From the NCBI GenBank assembly GCA_004212735.1, contig SHBD01000017.1, positions 1-36,555 on the forward strand: a stretch of 36,555 nucleotides of DNA, read 5' to 3'. Below the pieces are notes generated by a model. It had not been told where the DNA came from, searched no databases, and worked only from the letters and a program-made list of their open reading frames with translations. The translations under genes and the position numbers were made by a program. The DNA comes from SAR116 cluster bacterium (GTDB lineage Bacteria; Pseudomonadota; Alphaproteobacteria; Puniceispirillales; Puniceispirillaceae). Positions 17,608 through 24,365 of the stretch are shown one piece after another (positions within the stretch are counted from its first letter, which is position 1; each line of letters opens with the position of its first letter).

Positions 17608-18021
17608 CTAACTGGCACCGATGGCGGCAAGTCCCGCCCGGGCCACATCCAAATCATCATCGCCTGAACCACCACTGACGCCAATGCCGCCGACATGGAC
17701 ACCATCGAGGACGATTGGCAAGCCACCTGGAAGATTGGTGTATTGACCGCCTGTGGCAAAAGCCACACCAACTTCAAATTCCGCAGGCAAGGCGCCCGAC
17801 GGGTGTTGGCGTTCTGCTGCAACCCGAGCCTTCGCATAGGCTGGGCCAGAGGCAAGGTCAGCCGCCCCATCAGTTCTGGCAAAGCAAACAAGACCGCCTG
17901 ACGGGTCCATAATGGCGATACATTGCGGCACATTCATCTCGTCAGCCCTGGCAACTGCCGCCGCCATCATTTTGCTTGCCGCCAGATAATTGATCCGTGT
18001 CATGCTGGTTGTATATGCCAT
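17608..18021 (-). CDS. GlcG/HbpS-like (DUF336) heme-binding-family protein
   Basis: This 137-residue protein is of the GlcG/HbpS family, small oligomeric proteins of mostly unclear role often encoded beside catabolic enzymes. Matching segments are the opening helix with LAASKMMAAAVARADEMN, the MDPSGGLVCFARTDGA strand (about 38-53), a KARVAAERQHPSG helix, LPGGLPIVLDG (about 99-109) and the glycine-rich GGIGVSGGSGDDD near the C-terminus. The frame is open 54 codons further upstream, but ATG at 18021 has AGGGAG 9 bases before it and the upstream part is repetitive and unlike the family. It follows formamidase 2 in a leftward operon. It may be a cofactor-binding or accessory protein; the role is uncertain. 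Confidence 0.85.
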   Translation of the reverse strand: MAYTTSMTRINYLAASKMMAAAVARADEMNVPQCIAIMDPSGGLVCFARTDGAADLASGPAYAKARVAAERQHPSGALPAEFEVGVAFATGGQYTNLPGGLPIVLDGVHVGGIGVSGGSGDDDLDVARAGLAAIGAS

Positions 18022-18048
18022 GAGATATGTCTCCCTAAAGTGATGCCC

Positions 18049-18081
18049 TGTTGTTTGGCTGTTGTTTGGCTGTTGTTTGGC
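18049..18081. repeat. Three tandem copies of an 11-base unit
   Basis: TGTTGTTTGGC occurs three times head to tail without mismatch, in the 89-base gap between the GlcG-like start and the formamidase 2 stop. It looks like a small slipped-strand repeat. It lies in the leader of the GlcG-like gene on the minus strand, where it reads GCCAAACAACA. Confidence 0.85.
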
Positions 18082-18110
18082 TGGTGCCTGATCTTGCGTA
18101 TTTTTCTGTG

Positions 18111-19049
18111 CTAAAGCTGGTTCAAAACGTCTTTTGATATTTTGCAAATATAGCTGTATTTCGGATTGACCATCTGCGTGCATCTTGCTTCTGCCACTTG
18201 TCCAAGAAGCATATAAGCCTCCTCATAGCTGAGGCCGTAATCAGCATTCAGCCAATACACCATCTCCTGAAATGCTGTCCGCATCGCATCTTCGAGAGGC
18301 CGCGCACAGCCTATTGTGCAAAAGTGGGTCGGCGTCTCAATCCGCGGCCATGTCATCTCCAATGGACGTGGGCAGACTTCAACTTCGACCGTTAAATGTG
18401 CGGCGATTTCAATCGCGCCCATGCCATTACACTCACCATCGCCCTGAATGGCGTGGCAATCGCCCAAATAGAGATAAGCCCCATCATGATGCACGGGTAG
18501 CATTACAACGTTGCCGTCCGTCACTTCCTGTACATCCAGATTGCCACCAACCTTGTCACAATCAACTGTCATCAGCCCACCATTGACCGGTGCTGTCGCG
18601 ATACAGCCGATCATCGGCTTTACCGGCAGCTTCACCTTATCCGACCAATGGACGATCCCATCTTTGACCAGAACATTATGGTTTTGGATGCCAAATTCCT
18701 TTTGCCGACACCAATCTGGAAAGATGCCAACCCCCGGCCACAATGCGGTGGTGCCGATGCCTTCAACAGCGACTTTGTGAATTATCACCTTGAGCATGTC
18801 ACCAGCTTTGGCGCCTTTGACCTCAATCGGACCTGTCACCGGATTAACAAAGGGAAGCGTGACATCATCTTCGGTTAGCTGTTTATCCAACCCCGTTAAC
18901 ACACCGCCATTTATGTTTATCTCTGCTTCAACCTCAAAGACTTCACCGGGGGTGATGCTGCCAACGAAATCATCCGTTGCCGCGAACGCAAATTTAAGCT
19001 CATCCCTGTGAAAGAGCACTCTACCGTCTTTGGTTCTGCCTTTTGTCAT
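18111..19049 (-). CDS. Acetamidase/formamidase family protein (second, shorter copy)
   Basis: This 312-residue FmdA/AmdA-family amidohydrolase has the common compact length. Core blocks are PGEVFEVEAEININGG (34-49), TGPIEVKGAKAGD (72-84), GCIATAPVNGG (148-158) and GDCHAIQGDGE (196-206). It lacks the four-cysteine insert of the copy at 188. ATG at 19049 has AGGAAA about 9 bases before it. It lies 53 bases downstream of the MetX-like gene and 89 upstream of the GlcG-like gene, all leftward. Following a nitrile hydratase locus, hydrolysis of an amide or formamide to acid plus ammonia is a sensible role. The actual amide is unknown. Confidence 0.9.
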   Translation of the reverse strand: MTKGRTKDGRVLFHRDELKFAFAATDDFVGSITPGEVFEVEAEININGGVLTGLDKQLTEDDVTLPFVNPVTGPIEVKGAKAGDMLKVIIHKVAVEGIGTTALWPGVGIFPDWCRQKEFGIQNHNVLVKDGIVHWSDKVKLPVKPMIGCIATAPVNGGLMTVDCDKVGGNLDVQEVTDGNVVMLPVHHDGAYLYLGDCHAIQGDGECNGMGAIEIAAHLTVEVEVCPRPLEMTWPRIETPTHFCTIGCARPLEDAMRTAFQEMVYWLNADYGLSYEEAYMLLGQVAEARCTQMVNPKYSYICKISKDVLNQL

Positions 19050-19102
19050 ATCAACTTTTTCCTGAATATCAGCAATGGAAACCGAGGTTTATTTTACCAT
19101 GT

Positions 19103-20119
19103 TTAGGATGCAAGCAATTCACGGTGGGCGTTGTCAATAAAGGCGCTATCGACCGGGTTAAGTCCGGGTGCACCTGCAATATGGCCCCAATCAGATGGGA
19201 TAGGCCGCAATTCAACATTCGACATCAATGATGCCTGAATCTCATTGTCGGCGACTGGAAAATAAAGATCTGTCTCGCATGGCATAAGGATTGTCTTTGC
19301 CGTAATTGCCTTGCAAGCGGCCTCGAAGTCACCCTCGTAAAGATCATTATCTGCGATGTTCGCCACTTGCCATGTGTGCATCATCCCCAAAAGATCATTT
19401 GCATCAAAGGCCAGAAAGTTTGGTTCCCAGAACTCCTGCATATGATCTGCAGCCGTTTCCTGACCCAATTGCTGATGCAATTTATGTCTGTAAAAAGCCT
19501 GAGAGGGCCCCCAACCAGCCCAAATCCGGGCAAAGGCGCGGATGCCCGCCTCCGGGATAGCTGTGTATGCGCCATTGGCAAATGTGGGATCAGCCAAAAG
19601 GCCAGCCTTTACACCCTCAAGAAAAACCCAGTTGTGAGGGGCTGTCGCCGCGCTGCCGCACCATGAGATCATCCTCGCAACGCGGTCCGGGAAGATTGCA
19701 GCCCAGTGATTTGCCTGTTGTCCACCCATGGAAAAGCCAGTCACCAGTGCGAGCGATTCAATTTCATATTCCTGCTCAAGCATTTTCTGCTGGGCATGCA
19801 CATTATCCCAATGGGTGATTTTCGGAAAATCCGCACCTGAAAATGGCGCGTCGCTGTTCGAGGGAGATGATGAAAGGCCATTACACATCATATCCACCGC
19901 TATGATAAAATATCGAGACGGGTCCAGAGCCTTGTCAGCACCTATCATCGCCTCATAGTCAGTGTGTTTGCCGCCATAGAATGTGGGCATTAGAATGGCA
20001 TTGCTGCGCGCCGCATTCAACGTTCCAAAAGTGGCGTGTGAGATCTTTAGATTTGGCAGGACAACGCCGCTTTGCAACTCGATTTCACCAAGATTTACAA
20101 CGGAAGCAGCGACTGACAT
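19103..20119 (-). CDS. MetX-like alpha/beta hydrolase (homoserine acetyltransferase family)
   Basis: This 338-residue alpha/beta-hydrolase has the MetX-like layout: LKISHATFGTLN near the start, TFYGGKH, the nucleophile S130 in GFSMGGQQ, a CETDLYFPVADNE acid segment and H313 in DWGHIAG. True homoserine O-acetyltransferases normally show a GGSMGG elbow; here it is GFSMGG. The protein is also shorter and sits beside amidohydrolases. An ester, amide or thioester hydrolase or an acyltransferase acting on pathway intermediates is therefore at least as likely as methionine synthesis. ATG at 20119 has only a weak GATGGG site upstream. It begins the MetX-formamidase-GlcG set, 182 bases after the hydratase alpha gene. 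Confidence 0.8.
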   Translation of the reverse strand: MSVAASVVNLGEIELQSGVVLPNLKISHATFGTLNAARSNAILMPTFYGGKHTDYEAMIGADKALDPSRYFIIAVDMMCNGLSSSPSNSDAPFSGADFPKITHWDNVHAQQKMLEQEYEIESLALVTGFSMGGQQANHWAAIFPDRVARMISWCGSAATAPHNWVFLEGVKAGLLADPTFANGAYTAIPEAGIRAFARIWAGWGPSQAFYRHKLHQQLGQETAADHMQEFWEPNFLAFDANDLLGMMHTWQVANIADNDLYEGDFEAACKAITAKTILMPCETDLYFPVADNEIQASLMSNVELRPIPSDWGHIAGAPGLNPVDSAFIDNAHRELLAS

Positions 20120-20239
20120 TGGCCCATCTCATAAGACAACTTTTAATATTTAACGCTACCATAAACAGAATGAATAATCATGTTTTTAGGACGCTTTTTG
20201 CAGGCGACTGAGAGATTTCTGCGATCACTGAGGCAAAGG

Positions 20240-20267
20240 AGTCCGGTCCGCTAAACAGGCAGTCCGG
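20240..20267. promoter_or_regulatory. Direct repeats AGTCCGG, 21 bases apart
   Basis: AGTCCGG occurs at 20240-20246 and 20261-20267 in the 182-base gap between the nitrile hydratase alpha stop and the MetX-like start. Spacing of two helical turns suits an operator upstream of the MetX-like gene. No clear terminator was found in this gap. Confidence 0.25.
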
Positions 20268-20301
20268 CCCTAAATGACAGATGAATGTTGGTGGTCATGC
20301 T

Positions 20302-20952
20302 CTAGGGCAGTTTTGGAAGTCCAACGCCAATCATGCTGTCTCGAGTGATGATCGTCTGAAGGTGCGTGACGGGCATATCCTCGGCACCGGGCGGACAAAG
20401 CGGCATGACCATATATCGCAAATCAGCCGTGCTGTCATAAACCCGAATTGTTGTCTCGGCGCTTATATTGAGCCCGAATTCGATTAAAACCTCACGCGGG
20501 TCACGTACCACACGCGCGCGATAGGCAGCACTGCGGTACCATTCGGGTGGAGGACCAAGCATATATCGGGGGTAGCAGGAGCATAAGGTGCAGACAACGA
20601 CATTGTGGACATCCACCCTGTTTTCAACAATTACCAGATCAGGCATTGTCGAGACATCATGCCCGAGATCGGCAATCGTTACTTTGGGATTGGCCAAAAG
20701 CGCCTTTTTGAATTTCTGATCCTTCCAAGCCCTGGCAATGATGGATGCCCCAACAGCAGCCGACTGAGATGCTGTTCTATTCATCTGATCATTGAGTTCG
20801 GGTGTGGTTATGACCCCTTTTTCCAAAAGCAACTCGCGCAGAGCCGCTTCCCAAACTTCACCTTCCAACAGAGTGTGGCCGTCAAGATCAGGATCGGTGG
20901 CATGGGTATGGGTATGGGTATGGGCATGGGTATGGTCATGGTGGTCTGCCAT
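20302..20952 (-). CDS. Nitrile hydratase alpha / thiocyanate hydrolase gamma subunit, cobalt type
   Basis: This 216-residue catalytic metal-binding subunit would hydrate a nitrile to an amide, or hydrolyse thiocyanate in the SCNase branch. The claw motif is C121-T-L-C124-S-C126. Thr after the first Cys is typical of cobalt enzymes, where iron enzymes have Ser. C124 and C126 are the cysteines oxidised to sulfinate and sulfenate in this family. YRARVVRDPREVLIEFG (144-160) is a family block. The N-terminus is extraordinary: eight histidines in the first 17 residues (HHDHTHAHTHTHTH), probably a metal-binding tail. ATG at 20952 lies 2 bases after the preceding stop and has GGAGGG upstream. No other alpha-like gene is present. 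Confidence 0.93.
   Translation of the reverse strand: MADHHDHTHAHTHTHTHATDPDLDGHTLLEGEVWEAALRELLLEKGVITTPELNDQMNRTASQSAAVGASIIARAWKDQKFKKALLANPKVTIADLGHDVSTMPDLVIVENRVDVHNVVVCTLCSCYPRYMLGPPPEWYRSAAYRARVVRDPREVLIEFGLNISAETTIRVYDSTADLRYMVMPLCPPGAEDMPVTHLQTIITRDSMIGVGLPKLP
20902..20943. repeat. Hexanucleotide repeat encoding the His-rich tail
   Basis: Seven head-to-tail hexamers of the ATGGGT type (two degenerate at the 20943 end, one with C for T) encode the Thr/Ala-His repeats at the N-terminus of the hydratase alpha subunit on the minus strand. Because units are 6 bases, gain or loss of a unit would keep the frame and change the number of histidines. Confidence 0.85.
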
Positions 20953-20954
20953 CG

Positions 20955-21242
20955 TCAGCCCTCCGGCTCACAGAGCCATTTTCCCGCAAGATCAGCATAA
21001 ATTTCATCGGTTTGACTGCCGCCCCACAGATGCGCATGTGTGAAACGGACGCGGTAGAGAATATGCTGGTCAGAGCTCTTCTTGAAATACGCGGTCAACT
21101 CCGGGTTTTCGACAGGGCCGAGGCATGTCGCGACCTGACCAATCTTGCCTTTCAAATAAAAGGGAACCCGATGATGATCTGTTGGCCAAAGCCGTTTTAC
21201 GCGCACCATCTGTCCTATCGAAAATTCCTGCGTTTCAGCCAT
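20955..21242 (-). CDS. Nitrile hydratase beta C-terminal domain as a separate subunit (SCNase alpha-like)
   Basis: This 95-residue protein matches only the C-terminal SH3-like barrel of nitrile hydratase beta. The sequence FSIGQMVRVKRLWP (7-20) then HHRVPFYLKGKIG (23-35) corresponds to the FxxGxxVRV...HxRxPxYxRGxxG pattern. It is followed by LYRVRFTHAHLWG (62-74) and a terminal LCEPEG. R25 is the candidate for the conserved beta arginine that contacts the oxidised cysteines. It starts 3 bases after the N-domain gene stops and ends 2 bases before the alpha gene. A free C-domain subunit is seen in thiocyanate hydrolase and in toyocamycin nitrile hydratase, not in ordinary two-subunit nitrile hydratases. 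Confidence 0.9.
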   Translation of the reverse strand: MAETQEFSIGQMVRVKRLWPTDHHRVPFYLKGKIGQVATCLGPVENPELTAYFKKSSDQHILYRVRFTHAHLWGGSQTDEIYADLAGKWLCEPEG

Positions 21243-21245
21243 GTC

Positions 21246-21641
21246 TCAATCGCTTTTCCTTTGCTGGCCGGCTTTGTTTTGCGATAGCACCTGCTGTTGT
21301 TTGGCCTGCCATTCCTGGTCTGAAAAAACACCGGTTTCAATGCAAAGTGCCGCCATCGCCTTCAACCACCGGTCATAATAGGACAGCTTCAGATAATCCT
21401 CATGGGTGAATTGTTCTGACGCCCGCCGCATTGCATGGATATTCAACAAGCCTTTTCCCGCATTGCTAAGCAACAGCAGCATAGCATCAGCACGTTCTTC
21501 ATAGGGTGTCTTGGGCATTTCCTCACGTGATATGCGCGCGTCAATGTCATGGGCCAGCAAATGATTGAGAAAACCACCAAGGTCATGCGCACCTCTTGTC
21601 CCATCATGAGTATGGCTCTTGGCCTGTTTATCATCCGTCAT
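21246..21641 (-). CDS. Nitrile hydratase beta N-terminal domain as a separate subunit (SCNase beta-like)
   Basis: This 131-residue helical protein matches the N-terminal half of nitrile hydratase beta. GAHDLGGF (17-24), LNIHAMRRASEQF (66-78), EDYLKLSYYDRWLKAM (81-96) and ETGVFSDQEW (102-111) follow the beta pattern HDxGG...R..E...Y...SYYexWL...G. R72 aligns by eye with the beta arginine that contacts the active site. An N-terminal KSHTHDGT stretch adds two histidines. ATG at 21641 is used; upstream in-frame codons lie within the Mo-enzyme gene, whose stop at 21631 it overlaps by 11 bases. A nitrile hydratase accessory protein (related to this domain) is an alternative reading, but no other beta N-domain exists here. 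Confidence 0.88.
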   Translation of the reverse strand: MTDDKQAKSHTHDGTRGAHDLGGFLNHLLAHDIDARISREEMPKTPYEERADAMLLLLSNAGKGLLNIHAMRRASEQFTHEDYLKLSYYDRWLKAMAALCIETGVFSDQEWQAKQQQVLSQNKAGQQRKSD

Positions 21642-23739
21642 GGGCTTTAATCCATACCGCATTGTCATGAAACGCCACGCCACCAACCGGAGCAACAGGG
21701 TCCGCACCGGTAAGGCTATTCACGCCAATGCCGCCGATATAGCTTTTGTTCGGCCACAGGCTCTCGACCACAAGAACACCCCGTTTTACCCCGTCAAAAT
21801 ACTTGGTGTGGATAAGAATTTGCCCGCGATCATTGCCAATCTGACAAACGCCACCATCAGCAATATTACACTCATCCGCATCAAGAGGATGGATCATCAC
21901 GCAGGGACGCCCCTCAAGTCTGCGCGATGTTTTGGTTTCGGTGAAACTCGAGTTCAGAAAATGTCTGGCTGGCGCGGTCACCAGACAGAATTGCATCTCC
22001 GCTCTGGTGGATTCTAATACGTCCCAATGATCGGGTAATGCTGGCATTGTGTTCAGGACATCATCACTTACGTAGCCACTGGGCAACAGCGCCTTCCAAT
22101 CAACTGAAAAGCGGAATTTGCCGTCTTCAAATGAAAAGCCGTCCAAATAATGCGATTGATTAAAATCAGGCTGGCAGTCAAACCACGGATCGTCTGCGAA
22201 TTTGTCCAATGTTGGCTTCTTGGACTCTTCGAGGGTGTGGCGGAGAACATCATTTTCCGCCATCTCAAATCCGGCATGGGACCCTCCCAGTCGCTTGCCA
22301 AGCTCTGATATAACCTCATGATTTGAACGACATGCCCCCGGCGCATCGACAATCTTCTGACCCAGCATGATATGTTGATGGCCGCCCCCCTGATAAAGGT
22401 CATCATGCTCAAGAAACATGGTGGCCGGTAACACAATGTCGGCCAGGGCAGCGGTTTCGGTCATGAATTGCTCATGCACGACGAGGAATAAATCATCTCG
22501 ACACAAGCCTTGAAGAACTTTGTTCGTATCAGGTGCAACAACCGCTGGATTGGTATTCTGGATCAGCATCGCCCTCACCGGGCCACCACCACGCAAAGCC
22601 GCGGTGTCTCCGCACAGAATTTCACCGATGCGTGATTGATCCAACATTCGGGCCGGCGCATCAATATCCAAGCCCTCTATCAGCGTTTTGTTCCAACGGT
22701 AGATATTGGTGTTGTTGTGAAAGGCGCCACCACCCTCATATTTCCACGCGCCAAGAACTGTGGCGATTGAGAGAGCGGCGTGCATGTTGACGGTTCCATT
22801 GCGCTGGCGGGTGAAACCATAGCCAAGGCGAAAATAGCTTCGCGGCGTCGCGCCGATGAGCTGTGCAAATGCCTCAATTTCATCAATCGACAAGCCGGTA
22901 ATCTCGCTGGCCCATGCGGGTGTCTTGGTAGTCAGATGATCTCGCAACGCATCGGGGCAATCGGTATAGCTGCCGAGATAATCGAGGTCTGCATAGCCAT
23001 CACGAAACAGGATATGCATCACCGCACAGGCAAGCGCAGCATCAGTGCCCGGCTTAATGATCAATGCCATATCTGCCTGTTTGGACGTGGCATTGTGGTA
23101 AACATCGACATGCACAATTTTTGCGTTTCGCGTTTTGCGAGCCTTTAAGGCATGCCGCATGACGTTGACCTGGGTGTTCACCGGGTTGGTGCCCCAAAGA
23201 ACAACGCAGTCGGAGAGCGCCATTTCACGCGGATCAACGCCAGCAATCAAACCGGTGCCAGCCATGAAACCCGTCCAAGCAGGATTTACGCAAATGGTGC
23301 CATACATGCCGGAATAGCCTTTTGCCCGGGCAAGACGATTTATGCCATCGCGCATCAGCAAGCCCATCGTCCCAGCAAAGTAATATAACCACACCGCCTC
23401 GCCGCCATATTGCTCAGCAACGTCACCGAAGCGTTGGGTAATCTCATCCAACGCCTCTTCCCAGCTTATCTCAGTAAATTTGCCAGCACCCTTTTCCCCC
23501 ACTCGGCGCAGAGGAACTGTCACCCTGTCAGGATGATAAATCCGCTCGCTGTAACGTGAAACCTTTGCACAGATGACCCCATCCGTGTAGCTGTGCTGTC
23601 GGCCGCCATGCACTTTGGCAATTTTTCCATCTGCATCCAGCTGTACCTCAAGTCCACAGGCAGACGGGCAATCATGCGGACAAACAGTTTTAAAAATCCG
23701 CGTTTGCGGGTTTGATTTGGTATTTAGCGCCTGTGCCAA
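21631..23739 (-). CDS. Molybdopterin (bis-MGD) oxidoreductase with [4Fe-4S] cluster
   Basis: This 702-residue protein belongs to the DMSO reductase/formate dehydrogenase superfamily. The N-terminal [4Fe-4S] cysteines are C20, C24, C28 and C57 (CPHDCPSAC, then GVICAK). TICVNPAWTG (148-157) aligns by eye with the formate dehydrogenase-H active-site segment and places C150 where selenocysteine ligates the metal. The C-terminal dinucleotide-binding domain is intact, with NSSFTETKTSRRLEG and IHPLDADECNI. No ATG precedes the cluster motif. The start is TTG at 23739 with AGGGG about 10 bases upstream. It has no Tat signal, so it is probably cytoplasmic. It overlaps the hydratase N-domain gene by 11 bases. 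Substrate unknown: formate, or a heterocycle or thio compound, is conceivable. Confidence 0.88.
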   Translation of the reverse strand: MAQALNTKSNPQTRIFKTVCPHDCPSACGLEVQLDADGKIAKVHGGRQHSYTDGVICAKVSRYSERIYHPDRVTVPLRRVGEKGAGKFTEISWEEALDEITQRFGDVAEQYGGEAVWLYYFAGTMGLLMRDGINRLARAKGYSGMYGTICVNPAWTGFMAGTGLIAGVDPREMALSDCVVLWGTNPVNTQVNVMRHALKARKTRNAKIVHVDVYHNATSKQADMALIIKPGTDAALACAVMHILFRDGYADLDYLGSYTDCPDALRDHLTTKTPAWASEITGLSIDEIEAFAQLIGATPRSYFRLGYGFTRQRNGTVNMHAALSIATVLGAWKYEGGGAFHNNTNIYRWNKTLIEGLDIDAPARMLDQSRIGEILCGDTAALRGGGPVRAMLIQNTNPAVVAPDTNKVLQGLCRDDLFLVVHEQFMTETAALADIVLPATMFLEHDDLYQGGGHQHIMLGQKIVDAPGACRSNHEVISELGKRLGGSHAGFEMAENDVLRHTLEESKKPTLDKFADDPWFDCQPDFNQSHYLDGFSFEDGKFRFSVDWKALLPSGYVSDDVLNTMPALPDHWDVLESTRAEMQFCLVTAPARHFLNSSFTETKTSRRLEGRPCVMIHPLDADECNIADGGVCQIGNDRGQILIHTKYFDGVKRGVLVVESLWPNKSYIGGIGVNSLTGADPVAPVGGVAFHDNAVWIKAHDG

Positions 23740-23806
23740 TGGTTAGAGCCCCTGTTTCTTGAAATAGGGAAAACGCGATATTCTGCACCTCCCTCCTGTA
23801 ATCACA

Positions 23807-24232
23807 TCAGACTTCCTCATATGTCGATACGGGCGCCACTCCATCTTTGGTATTGAGGAGTGTTGAGAGCGCGTCACGCAAACACGAGAGATAAAGAATA
23901 AATTCCTCGGATTTATCGGATTGGATGGTGATTTTTTGGTGCAGCGATGCGTGCATTTGCCGATTGTGGAAAATTGTTGCGTCCAAAAAGGTGAAAGCCT
24001 CGATCAACTCACTCGCCGATTGAATTGAACTATCACACCGGTCCAAACAATATCGAACTTTTGGGTCTAGCGCGTTCGACAGGGCGTCCCTCGCAACGTA
24101 ACCCGAAGCAATATTTATCTGACCGAGGAGGCTCTCAATCTCTTTCAAAATAGTGAAATCATCCGCCCAGGTGATATTGAAGTCACTGCCCTCACCAATC
24201 ACAATCGAGGTATTTCCCGATCCATAATCCAT
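23807..24232 (-). CDS. Hypothetical protein, 141 residues
   Basis: I do not recognise a family. The protein is soluble, has no signal peptide, and appears mainly helical after a Gly/Ser-rich start (MDYGSGNTSIVIGEGSDFNIT). Cysteines occur in YCLDRC (61-66) and LSCL. A strong GGAGGG sits 4 bases before the ATG at 24232, which supports a real gene. It ends 67 bases before the Mo-enzyme start on the same strand, so it may be the first gene of that leftward transcript. It could be a small accessory or regulatory protein. No DNA-binding motif was seen. Confidence 0.65.
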   Translation of the reverse strand: MDYGSGNTSIVIGEGSDFNITWADDFTILKEIESLLGQINIASGYVARDALSNALDPKVRYCLDRCDSSIQSASELIEAFTFLDATIFHNRQMHASLHQKITIQSDKSEEFILYLSCLRDALSTLLNTKDGVAPVSTYEEV

Positions 24233-24296
24233 GTGCCCTCCACGCTTTCATAAAACAAAATTCAATACCGACAACGATGACTAACAGCAAAATAAC

Positions 24297-24314
24297 AGAT
24301 TTCTGTATAAATCT
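24297..24314 (-). terminator. Candidate terminator of importer 2 operon
   Basis: Arms AGATTT and AAATCT pair over 6 bases around a 6-base loop. Read leftward, the stem is followed by GTTATTTTG, a short U-rich tail. It lies 52 bases after the stop of the last permease gene of importer 2. The stem is AT-rich, so this is a weak candidate. Confidence 0.35.
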
Positions 24315-24365
24315 CATTCCAGGAGAGCAGGGTGTTTTTCAGACCTCATGAAACTGATTTTTACA

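Noticed and set aside
18022-18183. A 54-residue N-terminal extension of the GlcG-like protein
   Set aside because: It runs through the 11-base tandem repeat and into the formamidase 2 end, and a good ribosome site sits before the internal ATG at 18021.
19103-20119. Methionine-biosynthesis MetX call
   Set aside because: The nucleophile elbow is GFSMGG rather than the usual GGSMGG, and the operon context is amide hydrolysis, so only the fold family is claimed.
22500-23739. Selenocysteine in the Mo enzyme
   Set aside because: The aligned position is an ordinary Cys codon (C150) and there is no in-frame TGA, so no selenocysteine insertion is needed.
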